NCBI GenBank assembly: GCA_038380795.1
Contig: CM076266.1
Span: 48,398,425 to 48,462,424, forward strand
Source: Pyrocephalus nanus
Lineage: Eukaryota; Chordata; Aves; Passeriformes; Tyrannidae
Reading direction: 5' to 3'
Length of the DNA stretch: 64,000 nucleotides
Below the pieces are notes generated by a model that saw only the letters and a program-made list of their open reading frames with translations, was not told the origin of the DNA and searched no databases. Positions within the stretch are counted from its first letter, which is position 1, and every line of letters begins with the position of its first letter. Shown piece by piece: positions 48,506 through 59,636 of the stretch. A program made the position numbers and the translations under genes.

Positions 48506-50015
48506 CTGGTCTTTAACTTAGGTCTAGATAATGGTTGACCAAATTCATTAAGAATGGAAATTACTATTAGAAATACTACTTTCTAGTACTGATAATCTCA
48601 TAATGCACTGATACTATCTTCATACTGGGAATCCTTTCATTAGCATACTGTCCTTCAGTGCAGTGTGAAACCTGCTTTCCAAAAAGTTAGGATAGCACTC
48701 ATATTAACCTACAAGCAATGCAGGAAGTTGGAAGAGTCCAGAAGCAGAAGAGAGTTTCTTGCGTGAGTTCTGTGAGTATTTGCACCATTAATACTGTGGA
48801 ATGAAGTTGGGAGACTGGACTACAATCTGTTGGTGTCAGCTGACTTCTTTCTCACAAGCATCGTTTGAGAATAACCCATGTACAGCTGCCACTTGAGAAC
48901 CTGGGCTTAAGGTTCAATTGCTTTAGTTTTCCCATTTCTAAAATAGCCCAAGTGGTAACAATCTGACATAGGCACAGTGAAATGCTGTTGCCTAGGGTTT
49001 AGTGGCTATTCCAGTGATGCAGCAAAGAGATACCGGATAAAATACTTTCAGCTGCTCAGGTAGTGGTTGGTAAAGAAATGCTAAATCAGTTTGCTGGTGT
49101 GTCACACCACAAGTGTAAGTCAGACTAAGAAATGAAGTGGGAAAAATCAATCCTCTGTATCCTCTAGCAGCTGGTGGGGCTTTTGTAAGGCTCCCAAGTA
49201 CCCAAGTATTCGGCCTTCCTGTGACATCCTACAGCAGCAGTGTCATGTCAGCTGCTATTGGATAACCTGGGCAGAACTTGCATCTCTCAGCAGTGCTGTC
49301 ACACACCAGCCTCCAAAAGTCTTTAATAGCTTGAATTAGTTGAAATAGTTTAGTGAAAACTGATATTTCAGGGGAAAAGTCAATCTGCAAATCCTAGGTG
49401 CAAAGAGATGATCTTTTTCTTCATTGTTTGCACAAAACCAGCTCTTGAGATCCTGCAGTAATGATTCTTACCCGATTTAGGCACAGCTGTAGCACAGTAC
49501 ATATCTTGCGGAGACCCAGTGGATAAGTGGATGCTGACAATAGATTTTGATACATCAGAAATTATAAGAAATTATAAGATCTTGGACAATTTCCCTTGCT
49601 TCCAGAGATCAGCAACTTTGTAGAATAAAAAGCAAAGAGTAAAACCCAAAATATTTGGAACCACACATAAAATGCTGTCAGTGCCATATTATTCCGCCAT
49701 AAGCACCGCGAGGATTAAAGCCATTTACATGGTTTTTTGCTATTTTTCTGTTCGGAAGATAACTGAGTCCTTGAGATGAACTTGCTACGGATTCAGTGCT
49801 AATCTCCATTTCCTTAATTATTGCCAAGTTTCAGGAAATAGAAATAAAGTTACAGGGAAGGGTCGGTCTGTCCTGTGGGGCGGTGGTTGGGAGCCGCCCC
49901 AGTGCCGGGGCAGTCTCCCCGGCATGTTCCTCCTTCCACAGGCAGCCGGCGTGGGCGGCGGGCAGAGGGAGGAATGCTTATCAGAAGTGTTCATTTAATT
50001 TTCTAGTGTTTTTAG
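48506..50015. other. Intergenic, no gene recognised
   Basis: Mostly AT-rich with no convincing exon. A GC-rich island at about 49858-49975 contrasts with its surroundings and lies just before the first ACCS-like exon. I could not read an upstream aminotransferase exon in it. Confidence 0.4.
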
Positions 50016-50562
50016 GTGGATATCTTATTCCAGCTCCATACTACGGTGATGTAAATTCCAAAATGTGGCTGGATGTCGTAACACAGCCTGTTCATTTTCA
50101 TTCTTGGGTGAGGTGAAGCTTGAGCTATTCACACACATTAACAGACGTTTCACAGGGAACAATCCAATAAACCTGAAAGTGCAAATCGAGGCCAAGTGAA
50201 GAGGTGGGACCCGTGAGGAGCTTCTCGAGACAGCCCATCCCTTTCTCAGACTGCAGCATGGCACTAGGCTGCTGCCATCAGATGTGCAGGATTGCGCCCC
50301 TCCTGTGCACACTGGCAGGCCGGATTATAATTTGTCAGCTCTGTCACTCCTACTATGAGTAAATTTGGTTTGCAAATGTTTCCCCTTAGGCATTGCAAGA
50401 TGTTTCTGCCACATAAGTTGCGTAACACTGATTTCCCCTTGGAAAGCTCAGTCTTTTTATTCTTGCTGATTTTTTTCTTCTGTAGGTGACTGATGAAGAA
50501 AGACAACCTTTTCAGATAACAGTTGAAAAATTAGAAGCTGTGTCACAAAGAGCTAAAAGCAG
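50016..50562 (+). pseudogene. Two exons of an ACC-synthase-like (ACCS family) gene, probable relic
   Basis: Exon 50016-50107 encodes GGYLIPAPYYGDV and continues to VHFHSW; exon 50486-50562 encodes VTDEERQPFQITVEKLEAV and more. Both have proper AG acceptors and GT donors and join in phase 0 across a 378-base intron. They line up without a gap with the ACCS segment that reads FLIPTPYYG and, further on, RPFQLTVEKLE. PYYG sits in the substrate/cofactor region of the fold type I PLP aminotransferase domain. Vertebrate ACCS is a distant relative of plant ACC synthase with no proven ACC synthase activity. I could not find flanking exons: no upstream cofactor-pocket exon, and no downstream exon with NPLG, DEVY or the lysine-containing SK segment. 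Most of the domain therefore seems lost, although the two exons hold no stop or frameshift. A live gene with exons I failed to see is the alternative. Confidence 0.55.
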
Positions 50563-53500
50563 GTACCAATAACACTGACCTCAGATTTTCATCCTTTCCT
50601 TGTTATTTTGTAAGCAGCATGTGTTCTCAGCATTGAAGAATTTGTATGGTTTCATCTCTGTGGATTTTCAGTTTGTGACTCAGGTGGGTCCAACTCTGGC
50701 AACACGAGCTGATTTTATAATCAGGGCACTGTAACAAAATTCAGAGAAACTCCGTGACTGTATTTTATCAAGAACAGACCTTAAATTGTTTTTCAAGATC
50801 GAGTTTCTTTCTCTGTAGATTGTAATGGAATTCAAAGTGTTGTAAAAAGATTTTGTTCTGACCCTCAGAAGAGAAACTACACTACTGTAACAACCTACTC
50901 AGATAATTAAACAAACATGTCTAATGTGATTTTGAAGAGGGTTCTTAGTTCCAACTAACAAGAAATTGTCAACAAACAAAAAATTACAAATGTAACTTTT
51001 CCAGAGTTTAGTAAACCTAATTAGTTAAAAATACTTAGCATGATTAGTGATTCTATTCTGACTGGGACTGCATAAATGAGGACAGTATTGCTTGTCACGT
51101 ATATTTTTTTTCCACATTCCTGTCTGTATTTTATACTGCTTTTCTTCCCCGTGGAAATGCTTGGTTTTGTAAATGTCCACAAAATAGTGCTCACTAAATT
51201 GTTTCCTAATTTTATTGTCTTGATATTCATAATTCACTCACTTGGTGGAAAATCATAAATTCACTCACACTTTAATTGTTTGTGCTCTTCCTTGAGAAGA
51301 TCCAACAGTGGCAACGGAGGCAAAACAGTAAGACAGCACAGTAAAACATTTTACCACAGATGTGATGATGATGGTAATGATGTTTCAAAACATGAAGTGA
51401 GAGGGACTTCTTGTGTCCTCTTCCAGGGTAGAAAATGAGGTTTAACAATAGACAAAGCATATTGTTACAAGGAAGGTCACTTAGAAAGCTCAGTTTCAAG
51501 GAAGGTGACATATAAAAAAGTGGGTATTTTGGATAAACACAAATGTGTGCCTAAATTTTTTTTTGTTTTTAGATATATTGAAGCTGTCCTAGTTACCTAA
51601 TTGCTTGATCAGCATGGTGCTGTGTTTAGACACCATCTGTCTGTGTCTTTGCCAGCCCATGGGAGCCTGAGCATTCAGACCCTTCCCACTTTATCCTAGC
51701 AGAGGGAGGCAGCCCACATCCCTGCTGCGTCACTCTGGCTGTCAGGATGGATCACAGACCAGAGTAACTCTTTAGAGATCTGCATGTGTTTGTCAGCCTT
51801 CTGGAGCTGAAAATGTTCTCGTGAATAATATTATAGACAGCTTCTTTGAGTATGTGTAATATCATAAATAGCTGGAGGAACTAGGCTAGATAAGCAATTG
51901 AGAAACTGCCATCCCAGAGCAGCTGAACCTATAAACAATCAATAAAACCTCAGTCAGAATCAAAGACAATACACTGAAAGTTCACTGCTAGTGAAGGTCT
52001 TGCTCGTGGTACCCACTGACATTCAGAGACATTGCACTTCCCTTGTGGAAGGGAAAGTTGAGTGTCAGGGCTTCCTCATCACTGAATTTTTATTTTCTGG
52101 AGTTCTTTGGGAGCTGGTCTTCGCAAATAATCTGATTTGGAGGAGTCTTGGGTAGAGTGAGAATTTGCATTGGGTGAGGTTTTCTAAACATTAAAAATGC
52201 GGAAACGAAACAGAATTATTTAATTTCAAGTTTATCCCAAACATGAAGTAATAATGCAACTCCCCCTGTTGCAACATTTAGTCTCGAAAGCTTGTGCTAT
52301 TATTGCGCATATTATTATATAGTATGAACTGTATATTTTAATGAGAATACTGAGAGTACTGAATCAGGTAATACTCCAATTCTGTTAAACTTTTGTATCT
52401 GGCAAAATGCTTTTTATATTCATGAGCTCTCTCTAGACATACACAACTCTCAAGCATTTTATACATCTTTTTGTATATCAAGTGAGTATACCAAGCTAAG
52501 CGAGTCCTTTCTGAGGAAAGACTTGCCCTCAGCTCCCTTTCAGATTATTTCTGTGTGCCTGTATTGACTGGATAGCATTTTCATACATTAACTATAAAAA
52601 CCCCTTGAGATCTGTAATGTATACTCAATTGACAGCATTGTATGGGGACTTTTTTACTTTGTTTTTGGTATTTGTTGGAGTGGTTTTTTTAAGTATTTGC
52701 AGAATACTTAAATTAAATACTTTGCATTAATTCCTTGTTTGCTCAATTATTTAGGTTTGGTGAGAGAAAACTGGAACTGAAAAACTAACAGACTGCTGCT
52801 ATAGAAGCACAGTAGGATTGTCTCGCTGTGGATCCCCATACTTTTGGTAAATACTTTTGTCCAGTATTTATATATATCAGTAAGATCCCCCCCGAGTCAC
52901 CCCTGTTCCATGCTAAAGAGTCCCAGCTCTCACCCTCTCCTTGTATTTCAGATGCTCCAGTCCCTTAATCGTTGTTGAGACCCTTCTCTGGACTTGCTCC
53001 AGTATGTCCAAGTTCTGCAGAGCCCGGAACCTGTGCCCCAGCACCGTGGATGTGTCACACTAGTGCTGTGTAGAGGGACATGTGGTGTTTAACATCCTCA
53101 CCTGATCTTGATAGGGAGTGAACAGTGAAACAGCCAACCCCCCTAATGAGTAAGCTTTTCAGGCCTGTAAAAACAAGGGTTGGTAATAAAATACTACAGA
53201 AGACCGTCACAAAACTTGCCGACTGCACTTGGCAGATGAAATTTCCTGTTAGATAAAAGCAAAGAAAAAATATAATAGGGTCTAATGCTCATTACTCTTC
53301 AGTGATAATCCCCTATGAAATGTGAGCCTGTTGTTAAAAAGAATGTGAATGTTAGAAATTATAAAAAAAAAAATAAATAGAAAATACTTCAGGAAGTATT
53401 CTGTTTTTTCCAAAAAAAAAACCCACTCCTTGTTGTTCTTGCATCTGTGCTGTTGAAGGTTATGTACTGTTTATGTCCCACTGCATAGAAAAGGATACAG

Positions 53501-54389
53501 CAGAACTGGAAAAGTCGCTTCAGTCTGCCAAGGAGTCCTAAACATGCACTTCTAAAATGTGTTCCAGGCAGTAATACAGTGATTCCCAGGGTCTTAATAC
53601 CCTTCCTGAGGCATCAGAAGCTGGGATTTGGCCATTGCTGGAGGTGGACTCCTACAGAGAGTTTAGGTTTGCCCCAGTACATCTGTTCATACATTAACTC
53701 AAAACTTCTGTCTCCGTTTGGAGTTGGTCTGACCAAGGAGCAGATGATCGGTGCAGACAGATCAACAGAGGTGTTGAGAATGGCAACAAACAGGTGCCAC
53801 TCCTTTAAGGCAGTAATGTGATTTTCTGGTTTTTGTTTTGTCTTATTAAAAGATCTGTGAAATAGATTTCCCCCAGGTCTTGCACGGAGTTTTACTCTAA
53901 TTTTCCATAAGAGACATATAAGACTTTTTTCTGCCTTGAAGTACTACTGTGAGTTGGTCAAAAATATTGTTGGCAACTAAAAGCTGAGGTGAATATTTCA
54001 GTTTCTTTTCTGATGGTCTCAACTTATTCAGGGTGAGCTGCTAGTCATGCCAAACAGGTTAAGCTTGATCAGAAAGCCTACCGAAGCAGCATATTGCGAT
54101 GTGTTCCTGTCATTGTCCCACAGTATTTGTTTGCCTCATTTGTATTTGTATAGCCTTACATGGGTATGTTAAGTTTCAGCATACCATTTGACTTAACAAG
54201 AGAGCAATTAAGCCCTAGTCAGGCTCTGCAGACTTATCAGGCATGAAGCAGTTGCTTTTGGTTTTGTTTAGGCCAACAATAAAAAGCCAAATCTCCTTCA
54301 ATTTCCTCCACAGTTTGCAGACAACTTCTCATGAAGAAGGGACAGGTCTGTTACCTTGCCTAGCAGCAATCTGTTACAAAGCACTTTAG
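50563..54389. other. Intergenic, CR1 remnant only
   Basis: AT-rich sequence with no convincing exon. It contains the reverse-orientation CR1 fragment at about 52895-53085. I searched it by eye for the remaining ACCS-like exons and did not find them. Confidence 0.45.
52895..53085 (-). mobile_element. CR1 LINE fragment, antisense
   Basis: Reverse complement of an internal CR1 segment: agtcccagctctcaccctct, gctccagtcccttaatcg, gacccttctctggacttgct, ccagtatgtccaagttctg. It corresponds to the region upstream of the CR1 3' end, inserted on the minus strand. Confidence 0.8.
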
Positions 54390-55937
54390 AAACAGAGCTC
54401 TAAAGAAGCAGGAAGAGCGAAACAGAAGTTATCAGGATCAGCACCATGGAGAACTGTTGATTCTCCTGACACAAAAGGCTTTGCTTTCTCACAATTTGTA
54501 TGGCCATCCCACTCTTCGTTGTATGAGAAGATGAACACAGGTAAGATTTTCAATATGCTTTATTACCTTTTATTTGCTTATAACCTTTGATGATGTTCTG
54601 TTGAATGTGTATTTAATTTTTAAACACGTCATGACTGTTTCGTGCAGTCAGACTTCACAGCTGGCTTATGCACCCTGCACTGAACCAATAGGTGCACAGA
54701 GATCATGGAGATCTCACAGGCTTTGTTTTTTGAGCAGTATTGAACAAAGCTTTCCCTTGACTATTCCTTATGCTGTCTATAGTCGATTCTCACCTGGAAG
54801 TTCATGGTAACTAGTTCTTTTGTGACATTTTGGAAGGTGAGAAACACGTGATAAAAACAACCTGGCGCAAAACAACCATCAGTGAAATAGAAGATGGGCT
54901 AGCAAGATCCAGGGGAAACAGGCATCCCATCAGAAGACCAAATAAGGAAGATCTCCTGGAATTCTGCCTCCGTAGGCAGGATGACATCTTCACTCTGCCA
55001 TGTCCCAGCTCCTTGAGGAGAGGTAACTGGAAAATTACCTATGTGGATTCCCACAATTTGGGAAATAGATACTCTTGAGAAGGGCACACTGATTAAAAGG
55101 ACAGGTTATCTTTGCTTCAATTCTTAATGGCCTACCGAAATCTAGGCTTGGGAGAGGAGGGGTTCCCAAATTCTGCTTACATAATTCAGATTCACTGCCA
55201 CAAGCAGCCTTACCATGTGATTTTATCTTAATGTGACCTAATCAGAAAGAAAGGGAACATCAATTGTGTAGTATGCTACATACATTGAAAAGGATTATCA
55301 GAGTTTGACCTTCTGAAGACAAAAATAAACATTCCTACTGAAGTTCCCTAGAGAAAGAATTATGTTAAGAAAAAAAAATAAATAAATAGCTTGTGTGTGT
55401 TTTGAACCTGGATCAGCTGACAGGGCTGGGTTACAGCAAAGTCCATGACACCAAAAAAGGCAATGAGGTGATGGTCTTCAGAAGGAAGTGCACACAAGGA
55501 CCATGAACACAGATTGTGTAGGAGGACAGCAGGAACTGTTGTCCTCCAAAGAATGCAACTTTGCCTCTAAACTGCTTCATGAGAAAAGAGGAACACTCCT
55601 GCTCTGTTCTCCCTAAATGAAGGAGTTCAGAAGATACTGTAGGAGCCCAAATTGCCAAATGTAAGCAAACAGATGCCTGGGTTTACTGTTCTGGGTCAGC
55701 TACGGGGGCAATGCCTAGCAGAGAATCTTGGTATTTTCAGGTAAAACCAGCCTTTCTATCTGCAACTAGATTCCAGTTTTGTTTTGTTAAACAGACATCG
55801 AAGTACTTCAGTGTTTCATGAAGATGCACGAACCACCTGGAGATGTCATCTGTGAAGAAGTTGTTATTGAGACTGAAGTTACTGAAATAGAGAAGAAAAA
55901 CAATCTCACTGAAGCAGCGAACCAAATGCAAGAATAA
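54390..55937 (+). CDS. Candidate unrecognised gene, three 3' exons
   Basis: This is an inferred model that I do not recognise. Exons: 54390-54540 (donor GTAAGA), 54837-55022 (donor GTAACT) and 55795-55937 (acceptor TTAAACAG, stop TAA). The internal phases agree (1 and 1). Exon 1 reads SAPWRTVDSPDTKGFAFSQF, then VWPSHSSLYEKMNT. Exon 2 is basic: KTTWRKTTISEIEDGLARS, NRHPIRRPNKEDLLEF, LRRQDDIFTLPCPSSLRR. Exon 3 gives an acidic tail with HEPPGDVICEEVVIETEV. An in-frame TAG ends at 54389, so either the frame enters through an acceptor there or translation begins at the ATG at 54531, giving 112 residues. AATAAA at 56205-56210 suits the 3' end. The composition looks like a small soluble protein. Upstream exons may exist. 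Weak acceptors and the lack of a known homologue keep this uncertain. Confidence 0.35.
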
Positions 55938-57704
55938 CAAATCACCAGCTAGAAGGGCTGGAAAAAAAAAAAAAAGGCAATTTTCTGGAATGTGAGTGTG
56001 ACTGTGTGGGTGACACAGTTGCCAAATACAAAATTCTGTTGTCAATGATCACAAGACTCTGTGGTGGGGGAACACAAAAATAACTATTAACAACTATTAA
56101 CTATTGTAAAAGTATTTCTGCTTGAACATAATGCTCATCTATAATTTTGGAGATATGTACTCTATTATCTAGGAGATGTACCAATTCTATCTGTGTGAAA
56201 ATAGAATAAAATTATGATTTAAAAAAATGATTTTTAAAAAAATGATCTTTGTAACTCAGTAATTGTAAAGAGCAGTTGAAACTACAATACTATATTAATA
56301 TTTTTGTTCTCAGTTCTGTAAGACCATTTAAGGTATTTGTTTATCATAACATACAATATCTTGTGAATCACAATAAACTGTGCTCTTTGCTTCTTGTATA
56401 ATATTCATAAGGCTGCATTACCTCAAAGCAAGGCTATTGGATTGGATTGGATACCTGTGGCTAAGTCCAAACCATGGGGGTCAGTTCCCGGGTTTTGTGT
56501 GTATCCAAACTTTGCCAGGGTGACCGAGATGATTGTCATGTAGAAGGACAGCAGAGCAAGCAAGAGGGGAACCCTTGCCTCATTTCAGAAGGAGCCCAAG
56601 GAGCCACATGCTTATTTATCCAGTTTGCATCACTTTTTGCCAGAGGAGAATAGCATTCTGCTCCCAACAAAGCCATTGCCCAAATGCAAACTGCTCTCCA
56701 CTATTGTTTTGGTAAAGTTCAGGTGAAAGGGTGGGCCACTCCTCCCACAAGTTTCCTGCAGGCAGAAGGAATTGCAGTGTTATGCCTCAGGGCACAGGCC
56801 ACATGTACTATGCATTGCTCAGTAATTACTGTATTACAGTAATATTACAGTACTATATTACTATATAAACTCTGTGGATTTCAGCTCTTAGCTACATGTT
56901 CCATCCTTAGAACTAAAATGCCTTAATGAAAACAACTGCTGGCTGGTCACAAAGCTCTGAAGTTCAACACAAGGCCATTAGTTCAGTAGTAGTGTATCCA
57001 CTTGCAATCCAGGGATGTTTGACACAGTTTGAAACCCACCTACATTTTGGCATGGAGGGATGCCAAACAAGGAAGGAGAGAGAAAAGGGTGACCTGCTCA
57101 TTCAGTTGCAGGACATCAAATCCTTTCCAATGGGATATTGATATCCCTTCTGCTGTTGAGTCCATTTTGCAGGTCTTCCTTTTGTTGTTTGTTGAGAAAT
57201 TTTCAGCGAGACACATTGCTCTCAGAGGTCCCATTCTTCAGCTATGTCCATCCCTAAGATGCTATCTGGAGAGTCAGTCATTTCCCCATGTTACTGGGTG
57301 ATGTTCTGAACACAAGAAAAAACAGGACAGTGCAACCATTCAAATACCTACAAATAAAGTAAAAATGCTTTAGTAACAAGTCACTCCTTGCAGCTCCACT
57401 TTCTTTAGAGATTTTATCACCATAATTTTTGCCTATTTGGATTATTTTTTTACATTTCCCAGTATAATAAAAAAACTAAAATAAAAATGTGCTGTGTTTA
57501 CTAAGGGAAGTTGTTCCATAGCTCTCTGAAAAAAAAAATTTGTCTTTTTATAGTTGGAAGTATAATACTTGAATCATCAGCAGCACTAAATTTAAGAAAG
57601 GTGTATTCTGATTAAAAATTTTTCCTTTTACATTACAATTTATTGATAAATAAGACAAATGGCAAGTACTTTTCATGTGGTGTAGCTCAAAAAACCAAAA
57701 CCTC

Positions 57705-57775
57705 AAGGTGGTGTTAGGTCAAAGGTTGGATTTGATGACCTCAGAGGTCTTTTCCAACCTGATTCTGTGAATGAA
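57705..57775 (+). mobile_element. CR1 3' tail
   Basis: Sequence ggttggatttgatgacctca, gaggtcttttccaacctg and attctgtga is the terminal part of a CR1 on the plus strand, truncated to about 70 bases. Confidence 0.8.
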
Positions 57776-57804
57776 AGCATTTTCTTCCCTCTCCCTATGA
57801 GGAT

Positions 57805-57880
57805 GTGACAAGGAAAGCACCTGAGCTTCATTGGACTCAATGATCTTAAAGGTATTTTCCAACCTAAATAAATCAGGTAA
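57805..57880 (+). mobile_element. Diverged CR1 3' tail
   Basis: ttggactcaatgatcttaaa followed by ggtattttccaacctaaat matches the same CR1 end with more changes. It lies directly after the previous copy, either as a second insertion or a local duplication. Confidence 0.6.
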
Positions 57881-59636
57881 GATAAGATTCCAGCCTAGCT
57901 AAGACAGCCCACAGAAGAGCAAAGGTCCATGGAGTATGCCAAGGCAGCACAGGGACTTTACAGTGATCCCAAGTGAAAACCCTGTGGACTGCTGAGAAAG
58001 GAAGGGAAACACCTGAGTGGAGTTACTCTGGTCATTCTGGTTACTACAAATATCTTTTAAGAGTTGTTAATTTTACCTTCTTATAGCTATTAACTTAATA
58101 AAGAAAGAAAAATCAGAAAAAAAAATCTAGAGGAAGTGAAAGGAGAGAAGGGGGAGGAAGGTCTGGGATTAATCACTGCAACACACCGAACATGGGCGCA
58201 CATCTCATCTTTGTAAGAAACTGAAGATTAAGATTTAACTCTGTATTAGCAATACACTGCTAAATTCTGAACATTTTGAACTACTGACAGTAAAGTAGCA
58301 CCTACTCCCTTAAGGTTGACTGTTCTTCCTTGTATTTGAAGAGGGCAGAACAGAGGCTGCAAGCTGAAGCTGTATCTAGTTCCTGCTCTCATAAGTCTGT
58401 ACTAAAAGTTAAAACATAAGCCCAGTGCAACTTTTACAGGCTTTTATAGAATATATTGAAATTGATTTGGGGCTTCTGGGTGCTATGGTCACATATGTTC
58501 ATAAAAAGAAAGCAAAAAACTGAAGAGATCTGTATATTTAAATTTAAGGCCACTTACAGCTATTATCCTTCACAGGCAGCAGGAACCACTAAGCCCTGGG
58601 AATTTAGGCCATACAAGCACATCTCATACTGTTTGGAGCTGACTGGCTTGTAAAAAGTTTAGGGCAGAAAACTTTAGCATTAGTATGTGTCATTTCTCCT
58701 CTTCTGCTATTTACGTATTTTCATTGGTAAACTGAGACTGTCAATACATAAAATTAGTTTTTATTTCACCTAGCAAATTTTTTTTTTCATTTTAAGTGCA
58801 TGAGGATTTTTTTAGTCATCATTAATTGGAAAGATTGAAAAAACATTTTTAAATCAATTTTAAGAGACCAAGTTAACGTGCACACAAATATTAACAATCT
58901 GAAACTCAATTCATACCTCAGTGTTGGCTTGCTCAGGAAATGCAGATACACTCCTGCCATGAGGATACCAGGATGGCAAAGCCAAATAACAATAGTTTTT
59001 AAATTTGCATCCAACTTTCCAAGAAACTTATGCCCCCATATAAGTAAAGTTTAGCAGAAAGCTACATACATTACGTTTCAGACTCAGAGAAACAAAATTC
59101 CCTTAAAAGCTGCCTGTTGAACACACGTCCCTCCTTGTGGATGAGAGGTTTCAGTCTATTTAGATTATTAGTCTATTCAGATAATCCCTGTAAGAAAAAA
59201 TCATTACCTGCATCACTATGTTTAGTGTTTATCCAAAGCTAGTCTTAAATTATTTAACAAGTAAATAAAAACTGCAATCACAGTTAACTGAATTAAACAA
59301 GTATATAAAGTGCTGGATGATTATGTCTTTTAACTCCTTTTCTGGAAAATAATTTAGAAATTAAGAAAACTAAAGGCAACTATCAGAAGCCAAAAGATGA
59401 CATGAAACTTATGGATTTGTCCCAAAATGAGCAATAATGTCTGAAGAACAAAGCACTGAAATGATGCATAAACTGGAATGGAAACTTCCACTTGAAAGAT
59501 ATATTTTAAATAAATAAATCCTGTAATCCATTAAGTAAAATGACATATTTTATAATTTTTAAAAAACTCTTGTATGAGGCTCACAGGCCTGAGAATACAC
59601 GCAAAATAACTTGTCCAAAGTATTCCTTAAAAATAA

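Larger units (their letters stand above)
55938..59636. other. Spacer: 3' end of candidate gene and GATAD1 3' UTR
   Basis: AATAAA at 56205-56210 (plus) would end the candidate gene at 54390-55937. On the minus strand the GATAD1 3' UTR must extend into this stretch from 59636; TTTATT near 57638 is one possible minus-strand poly(A) signal. Two CR1 tails lie at about 57705-57775 and 57805-57880. Nothing else coding is convincing. Confidence 0.45.

Noticed and set aside
53579..53821. 80-codon plus-strand open frame that might extend the 54390-55937 candidate upstream
   Set aside because: Its possible splice sites do not give a phase that joins convincingly to 54390, and the composition is not distinctive.
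54783..54806. 24-base microexon (VDSHLEVH) between the first two exons of the plus-strand candidate gene
   Set aside because: It has good splice motifs and the right phase, but the following intron would be only 30 bases, too short for a vertebrate intron. Direct joining of 54540 to 54837 is preferred.
55737..56045. 102-codon minus-strand open frame
   Set aside because: Antisense shadow of the last exon of the plus-strand candidate gene, with poly-Phe from an A-rich run.
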